This document shows positions 58,394 to 64,000 of a stretch of DNA of 64,000 bases, piece by piece. The DNA is from Gammaproteobacteria bacterium (GTDB lineage Bacteria; Pseudomonadota; Gammaproteobacteria; Pseudomonadales; Pseudohongiellaceae): positions 90,993 through 154,992 of the forward strand of contig JAGYKB010000004.1 of NCBI GenBank assembly GCA_018401885.1. Reading direction: 5' to 3'. Within the stretch, counting starts at the first letter, position 1. Each line of letters starts with the position of its first letter. A program made the translations under genes and the position numbers. Under the pieces are notes generated by a model. The model made no database searches. It saw nothing but the letters and a program-made list of their open reading frames with translations, and was not told the origin of the DNA.

Positions 58394-60391
58394 ATGACTA
58401 AAGCTAAGTTTTTATTCTCGGGCATGGGCCTCCTTTCGGTCGCGGCGACACTGCTTATTGTAGTCGGGCTTATCAGCGCATTACCGAGCGTGCGCATAGA
58501 TCTAACTGAGGACGAACTATTCTCGCTCGCCGATGGGACCCGCAACATCGTGTCAGGTCTTGAAGAGCCGATTGAGCTCATTTTTTTCTATAGCGAATCG
58601 GCGACAGAGGACCAGCCGCAGATACGCAGCTATGGGACACGCGTGCAGGAATTACTCCGCGAGATAGTGATTGCGAGTAACGGCAAGCTTTCGCTTAGGC
58701 TTGTTGACCCAGAGCCGTTTTCGGAGGACGAAGATCTCGCAACACAATATGGCATTCAGCCTGTCCCTGTTACCCAGGGGGGGCCGGGAATCTACTTTGG
58801 ACTCGTCGCTGCGCAGTTAGATAACGATCCCGCATCCCGCGTGTCCGAAACGATGCCGTTAATTCGTCCGGACCAAGAGCAGTTTCTAGAATACGAATTC
58901 ATGAAGCTGGTGACCCGCGTAGCGAATCCGGATTTGCAAGTTATCGGTTTGCTCACGACCCTCGACATAGACGGCGGTTTCGATCCAATGACGGGGCAGG
59001 CGACACAGCAGTGGATGATTACCGATTTCATTCGTCAGCTTTATGAACTGCGCCGCATACAAACCGAGGCCGAATCAATCGACGAGGATGTCGACATACT
59101 TATGATCGTGCATCCAGAGGGTCTCTCCAAACAGACACTCTACGCGATCGATCAGCACGTAATGCGAGGCGGAAAAACAATCGTCTTCCTAGACCCAACC
59201 GCTGACTCTATGGTGTCTCGTTCGTCACGCGGCTCGATGATTCCTGCCGGGATGCGCTCCGATTTACCTGGGCTGCTTGAGGCGTGGGGCGTCGATTACT
59301 CGCCAGACAAAGTTCTTACCGATAACACCCTCGCGCTGCGGGTGCAGATGGGTCAAGGTTCGCGTCCGGTTGCGCACATCGGGATGATCGGTGCGAATAG
59401 GACCGCGCTTGTCGAAGATGACATAATTACTCGACGCCTCGAAAATCTAAATCTTTCATCAGTGGGTGCGCTAGCGCCGAGTGAAGGCGCGAATACGCGT
59501 TTCGAGCCGCTCATTCAGTCGTCGAGAGACGCGATGCTAATGGACGCCTCTCTATTCGAAGATGTTCTGGATCCATCGGTTTTATTCGACGAGTTTGTTT
59601 CGGCAAACGAGCGCTACACAATCGCTGCCCGCATTAGTGGCGTGATTGCTACGGCGTTTCCTGAAGGTCGACCTGTTATAGCGAGTGCGGAGGCTGAGGC
59701 GACTGAGGATGAGACTACAGTCGATACTGACGACGCTGTTGCGGATGATGCCGTTGGTGAAGTGGTGAGTAGTGATGAGGAGAGTGTCGAGATCGATCCG
59801 CTGCAAGGACATCTTGCTCAGACCGACGGTGAGACAAATATCCTTATTTTTGCAGACACCGACGTTCTGACCGACCGGCTCTGGGTTCAAGTTGCGCAGT
59901 TCTTGGGCCAAAGAATTCCTCAGCCTTATGCCAATAACGGGGATTTCGTTATTAATGCGCTCGACAATCTCAGCGGCGGCGCCGATCTTGTGAGTATCCG
60001 TAGCCGTGGTCGTTATTCTCGACCCTTTGAGCGCGTTGTTATAATGCAGCGTGAGGCAGATGATCGCCTGCGCATCGAAGAGGCGGCACTTCTAGAGAGG
60101 CTCGCCGCAACCGAAGAACAGTTGGCCGCGCTGAATACTGATGAGAATGGCCAACCGTTGGGTCAGCTAACACCCGAAATTCAGGCTGAAATAGATCGAT
60201 TCAACGCTGAATTACTCGACACTCGCCGCAGCCTTCGAGACGTGCAGTATCAGCTAACAGCTGACATAGAAGAGTTGGGCTCTAACCTGAAATGGTTTAA
60301 CACTGTGGCGATTCCGATGCTGCTTACCGTGTTAGCGCTGTTTATTAGTCTGACACGCGCGCAGCGTCGTCGTGCGGCGGCACAGCGTTAA
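58394..60391 (+). CDS. GldG-family ABC-type auxiliary/permease protein
   Basis: VRIDLTEDELFSLADGTRNIVSGLEEPIELIFFYS; C-terminal TM; ATG 58394 preferred over tracked 58265. Confidence 0.9.
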   Translation: MTKAKFLFSGMGLLSVAATLLIVVGLISALPSVRIDLTEDELFSLADGTRNIVSGLEEPIELIFFYSESATEDQPQIRSYGTRVQELLREIVIASNGKLSLRLVDPEPFSEDEDLATQYGIQPVPVTQGGPGIYFGLVAAQLDNDPASRVSETMPLIRPDQEQFLEYEFMKLVTRVANPDLQVIGLLTTLDIDGGFDPMTGQATQQWMITDFIRQLYELRRIQTEAESIDEDVDILMIVHPEGLSKQTLYAIDQHVMRGGKTIVFLDPTADSMVSRSSRGSMIPAGMRSDLPGLLEAWGVDYSPDKVLTDNTLALRVQMGQGSRPVAHIGMIGANRTALVEDDIITRRLENLNLSSVGALAPSEGANTRFEPLIQSSRDAMLMDASLFEDVLDPSVLFDEFVSANERYTIAARISGVIATAFPEGRPVIASAEAEATEDETTVDTDDAVADDAVGEVVSSDEESVEIDPLQGHLAQTDGETNILIFADTDVLTDRLWVQVAQFLGQRIPQPYANNGDFVINALDNLSGGADLVSIRSRGRYSRPFERVVIMQREADDRLRIEEAALLERLAATEEQLAALNTDENGQPLGQLTPEIQAEIDRFNAELLDTRRSLRDVQYQLTADIEELGSNLKWFNTVAIPMLLTVLALFISLTRAQRRRAAAQR

Positions 60392-61713
60392 TCTGAGTCA
60401 TTCTGGGTTGGCCTTTGAAGCACTTGCACAATAATGCGAGTACCTTTGCCGAGCTCGCTCTCTATCTGGAGCGAGCCGCCGTGGGCCTGAGCGATAAGGC
60501 GGCAAAGATAGAGGCCAAGGCCAAAGCCGCCTGTGTTGCGCTGCCTCGAACTGTCGGCGCGGTAGAACGGTTCGCAGACCTGCTCAATATGCTCCGATCC
60601 AATTCCCTCGCCCTGGTCTTCGACAATGAGAGTCGCGCTTGCTTCGTTAAAAATAACTTCGACGCGCAGAGGTTTATCCTGTCCGTGTCTAATTGCATTA
60701 TTAAGTAGATTCGTCAGCAGCAGGCGAATACGCAATTTGTCGATGACAAATTCTCGATCCTCAGGCGGTAGCACAATCTCGAGCCCGCCTTCATAGCTAA
60801 AATATTGGTCAACTACGGACTCAACAAACTCGGCAAGCTGAACCGGTTCGGCTGAGAGCGCGGTGTGTTCGTCGTTGAGTCGTTCGGCTTCGATGAGGTC
60901 GCCAATTAAATGATCTATTTCGTCGATGTCTTCGCGAAGGTTCGTCTTTTCGGTACTTTCTGGCATAAATTCAAGGCGTAGCTTTGCCTTGGTGAGTGGC
61001 GTGCGCAATTCGTGACTAATGGCCAATAGAAGCTGACGTTTTGCTTCGAGCATTGACTGTAAAGAGTCTGCCATGTGATTGATACTGTCGGTTAGCGCGC
61101 CTAACTCATCTTGACGCTCATTGTGCACGCGATAACTTAGGTCTCCGCTGCGAATCCGCTCGGCGCCTCGGCGTAGCATACGCACGGGGTCAAGCAGGCG
61201 ATTGACCATAAAATAATTCACAAAAAGCACGAATCCCGCGAGTGCGAGACCGATATAGAGCACGGCTAAATTCGCTGCGCTATCGTCTAGCGAGCGCTGG
61301 TAGAGGTAAAAATCATAGCCATCGCGGCGTACAACAATCATGTCCTCATTGTCGCTGGACCGAATTTCGGCATCGTCGGTAAGTGTTCTAACGAACGTCG
61401 AATCGTCGAGGTTAAGTCGATTATCGCCGTCTGAACTCCAGCGCATGATCGGGTTACGAATGTTGATGCTCCAGTCGAGTTCTGCTGCGAGTCGCATCGC
61501 GTTGCTCAAATTGGGCGGCGTGCCAATGTCCTCGATGATGGATTCGACGTTGCGTGCAAAAAAATCAGGAATAGCCTCTATCGCACCGCTGTCACGAGTG
61601 ACGGTCTGTATAGACACGGAGATAATAATGAAAAACATTAACACCGTGACGCTAAAAATCGCCAGCAAGCGCAGGAAGAGAGAGTAGCGTATCGTTTGCA
61701 GTAAGCCTGCCAC
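60388..61713 (-). CDS. Sensor histidine kinase (HAMP, HisKA, HATPase)
   Basis: AISHELRTPLTKAKLRLEFM; NLLNNAIRHGQ; GFGLGLYLCRLIAQAHGGSL. Confidence 0.95.
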   Translation of the reverse strand: MAGLLQTIRYSLFLRLLAIFSVTVLMFFIIISVSIQTVTRDSGAIEAIPDFFARNVESIIEDIGTPPNLSNAMRLAAELDWSINIRNPIMRWSSDGDNRLNLDDSTFVRTLTDDAEIRSSDNEDMIVVRRDGYDFYLYQRSLDDSAANLAVLYIGLALAGFVLFVNYFMVNRLLDPVRMLRRGAERIRSGDLSYRVHNERQDELGALTDSINHMADSLQSMLEAKRQLLLAISHELRTPLTKAKLRLEFMPESTEKTNLREDIDEIDHLIGDLIEAERLNDEHTALSAEPVQLAEFVESVVDQYFSYEGGLEIVLPPEDREFVIDKLRIRLLLTNLLNNAIRHGQDKPLRVEVIFNEASATLIVEDQGEGIGSEHIEQVCEPFYRADSSRQRNTGGFGLGLYLCRLIAQAHGGSLQIESELGKGTRIIVQVLQRPTQNDSD

Positions 61714-61718
61714 GGCGG

Positions 61719-62417
61719 CTACAACTGCTCGCCAATAAACGTGTAACCGCGGCCCCAGACTGTCTTGATAAATCGTGGCGTCTTGGATGTATCGCCAAGC
61801 TTGTGACGCAGGCGACTAACGAGGGTATCAACTGCGCGGGAGAAAAGCTCAGCATCGATGCCCCGCAGGCGGTTCATTAATTCGTCGCGTGTAAATGTTT
61901 TGTTCGGATACTGCATAAATAAAATTAGCAGTTCATATTCCATAGTAGTTAGATCAAGTACGACCTTGTCGAGTTTGACTTCGCGTCTTGAGGGGTCAAC
62001 ATCGAGTCCCTTGATCGGCTTGATATCCCGCATCGAGGCATCGTCGCCGCTTCGGCGTAGAATGTTGTGGATCCGCGCGACGAGTTCGCGTGGCTCGAAA
62101 GGCTTAGGTAAGTAGTCATCAGCGCCGAGCTCTAAGCCGACGATGCGGTCGGTGACTTCGGCATGAGCAGTGAGCATCAAAATGGGTAGTTGACCGTAGA
62201 TGGACGATTTAGCGCGGATCTCACGGCATACCTCGAAGCCATCTTTCTCAGGCAACATGACGTCGAGAATGAGAAGGTCTGGTTTGAGCTTCTTAATCAT
62301 TTCCAAGCCTTTGCTTGGAGTGAGCGCGACATGCGCCTGCATTTCGTAGCGGGCGAGATACTGAGTTAGCAGATCGCCAAGGTTTTCGTCGTCATCGATG
62401 ATAAGTATTTGTTTCAT
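61719..62417 (-). CDS. OmpR-family response regulator
   Basis: ILIIDDDENLGDLLTQYL; LLILDVMLPEKDGFEV; LGADDYLPKPFEPRELVARI; wHTH; start ATG at 62417. Confidence 0.95.
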   Translation of the reverse strand: MKQILIIDDDENLGDLLTQYLARYEMQAHVALTPSKGLEMIKKLKPDLLILDVMLPEKDGFEVCREIRAKSSIYGQLPILMLTAHAEVTDRIVGLELGADDYLPKPFEPRELVARIHNILRRSGDDASMRDIKPIKGLDVDPSRREVKLDKVVLDLTTMEYELLILFMQYPNKTFTRDELMNRLRGIDAELFSRAVDTLVSRLRHKLGDTSKTPRFIKTVWGRGYTFIGEQL

Positions 62418-62675
62418 CCTATGTTCCACTTGTCTCAGGCCTCGGAATGAGGCGACCAAGCGACGTCGATGCGGCACGCCTTGCCGCAAGTCCAAGCTAT
62501 TTTGAGTCGCTTTTGGTGAGGGCTTCATAGTACGAATTCGGCCTGCCTAAATCAATTCTGTAGTATGATGACCACCAATCAGAGGCATCCGCACCCTGAC
62601 GATAAATTTGCCCTGTGAAGACCGTTAACCCTAGCGTCGTAATCATACCTCTAAGCGATCCCTCGAAACGCCTCT

Positions 62676-64000
62676 ATGATCTCTCTTAATAACATTACCC
62701 TCATGCGTGGCACCCAGACGCTGATTCGAGAGGCGAGCGTTCTGCTGTCGAGTGGCCAGCGGACCGGTATCATAGGTCGCAATGGCTCCGGGAAAACAAG
62801 TCTTTTTAAAGCGCTCGCGGGCGAGATCCAGCTCGAACAGGGCGAGATTGAGATGCCCAACGGGCTGCGCACCGTATCGATGGCGCAGGAGACGCCGGCC
62901 AGTGATCGAACCGCGCTAGAGTTCGTAATAGATTCGCATGCCGAGTTCCGAGATCTAGAGAAAAAAATTCAAGCAGCTGAGGAAGGGCAAAACGACGCGC
63001 TTTTGGTGCGACTGCATGCAGAGATGGAGGAGCTCGGCGCTTACGATATAAAAAATAAGGCCGAGCAGTTGCTGTCCGGACTCGGCTTTGACACTGCTCA
63101 GTTCTCTAGCACGGTAGGTGAGTTTTCTGGTGGTTGGCGAGTGCGCTTAAATCTTGCCGCCGCGCTTATGCGCCCATCCGACCTGCTCATGCTCGACGAA
63201 CCGACAAACCACCTAGACCTCGAGGCAACCGTCTGGTTGGAGCAGTGGCTGCGCAGTTACCGCGGCACTATTTTGGTCATCTCCCACGATCGAACATTTC
63301 TCGATGCGGTAATTGATCATGTGATTAGTCTGGAAAGTGGTTCGCTCGCCCTCTACCGTGGTAACTACAGTGCCTATGAGCGCCAGCGCGCCGAGCGCAT
63401 GGCCCTCCAGGCCGCGCTTTATGAGAAACAGCAGCGTAGGCGCGGCGAGATCGAAGATTTCGTTCGGCGCTTTAAAGCAAAGGCAAGTAAGGCCCGGCAG
63501 GCACAAAGTCGACTCAAAGAACTCGATCGGATGCAAGACATCGCACCGGCCCATGCCGATTCTCCGTTTCGTTTTTCGTTCCCCGAAGTTGAAACCGACA
63601 GCGGCTACCTCATGCAGATCAACAAGCTTTCGTTTGGCTTCGATAAACCCTTGGTTGATGAGGTGACGTTTTCGATTCGTGGCGATTCGCGATTCGGTCT
63701 GCTCGGTTTCAACGGTAGCGGCAAGTCGACTCTGCTCAAAGTTCTCTCCGGCTCACTTAAAGAAATGGCAGGGGAGAAGATTGCGGCTAAGAAGCTCCGC
63801 ATCGGCTATTTCGCTCAGCACCAAGTTGACGAGTTAGATCAAACAGCCACGCCAGTTGCGACCATTCAGGCGCTTGCGAAGAAAGATCCAACGCTCAAGG
63901 CGACAGAGCAGGCTATTCGCGACTATTTAGGCGGTTTTGATTTCCGAGGTAGCCGCGTCGACGAGTGTATTGAGCATTTCTCGGGCGGAGAGAAAGCTCG
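62676..64000 (+). CDS. ABC-F family ATPase (YheS-like), truncated by the window end
   Basis: MISLNNITLMRGTQTLIREASVLLSSGQRTGIIGRNGSGKTSLFKALAGE...; LLMLDEPTNHLDLEATVWLEQWL; open to 64000, so not in the ORF track. Confidence 0.93.
   Translation, partial: MISLNNITLMRGTQTLIREASVLLSSGQRTGIIGRNGSGKTSLFKALAGEIQLEQGEIEMPNGLRTVSMAQETPASDRTALEFVIDSHAEFRDLEKKIQAAEEGQNDALLVRLHAEMEELGAYDIKNKAEQLLSGLGFDTAQFSSTVGEFSGGWRVRLNLAAALMRPSDLLMLDEPTNHLDLEATVWLEQWLRSYRGTILVISHDRTFLDAVIDHVISLESGSLALYRGNYSAYERQRAERMALQAALYEKQQRRRGEIEDFVRRFKAKASKARQAQSRLKELDRMQDIAPAHADSPFRFSFPEVETDSGYLMQINKLSFGFDKPLVDEVTFSIRGDSRFGLLGFNGSGKSTLLKVLSGSLKEMAGEKIAAKKLRIGYFAQHQVDELDQTATPVATIQALAKKDPTLKATEQAIRDYLGGFDFRGSRVDECIEHFSGGEKA

Noticed and set aside
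1-64000. tRNA, rRNA, transposase, integrase, phage or Cas genes
   Set aside because: None recognised on either strand by eye; a tRNAscan/ISfinder run would be needed to exclude small ones

Overview
Chromosomal window that looks gammaproteobacterial, judging from gene content and order. From left to right: (i) a flagellin region (1-4.4 kb) with one decayed flagellin (308-1701), one very short diverged flagellin-like ORF (GTG start, 1858-2262) and one intact flagellin (2788-4149); (ii) a sigma-54 activator gene with no receiver domain, followed by a contiguous fliEFGHIJKLMNOPQR-flhB cluster (4.5-19.3 kb) that ends in an uncharacterised gene overlapping flhB; (iii) a small accessory patch with two paralogous 4-TM proteins and an XRE-like regulator; (iv) housekeeping genes: FKBP PPIase, sulfite-oxidase-like protein, polB, gcvR, rppH, ptsP, lgt-thyA-folA, argA, phhB, hemW-rdgB-metW-metX, yggT, proC, yggS, pilT, ruvX, tonB-like, gshB; (v) a glycosyltransferase cluster including a 1427-aa multi-GT protein; (vi) DUF484-dapF-lysA-lptM, a Gld-type ABC exporter, a two-component system and a truncated ABC-F ATPase. 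The most unusual signal is a family of three same-orientation structured elements around the intact flagellin gene (2360-2423, 2595-2656, 4232-4295). Each has a perfect 12-15 bp outer stem. Copies 1 and 3 differ by three compensatory base-pair changes. The loop is invariant (ACCCCTGACCTCCT), and in two copies it contains ACCTCCTTA, identical to the anti-Shine-Dalgarno tail of 16S rRNA. The loop is complementary to the GAGGTC(AG) leaders of both flagellins and fliE. All calls come from reading the sequence; no database search was run.
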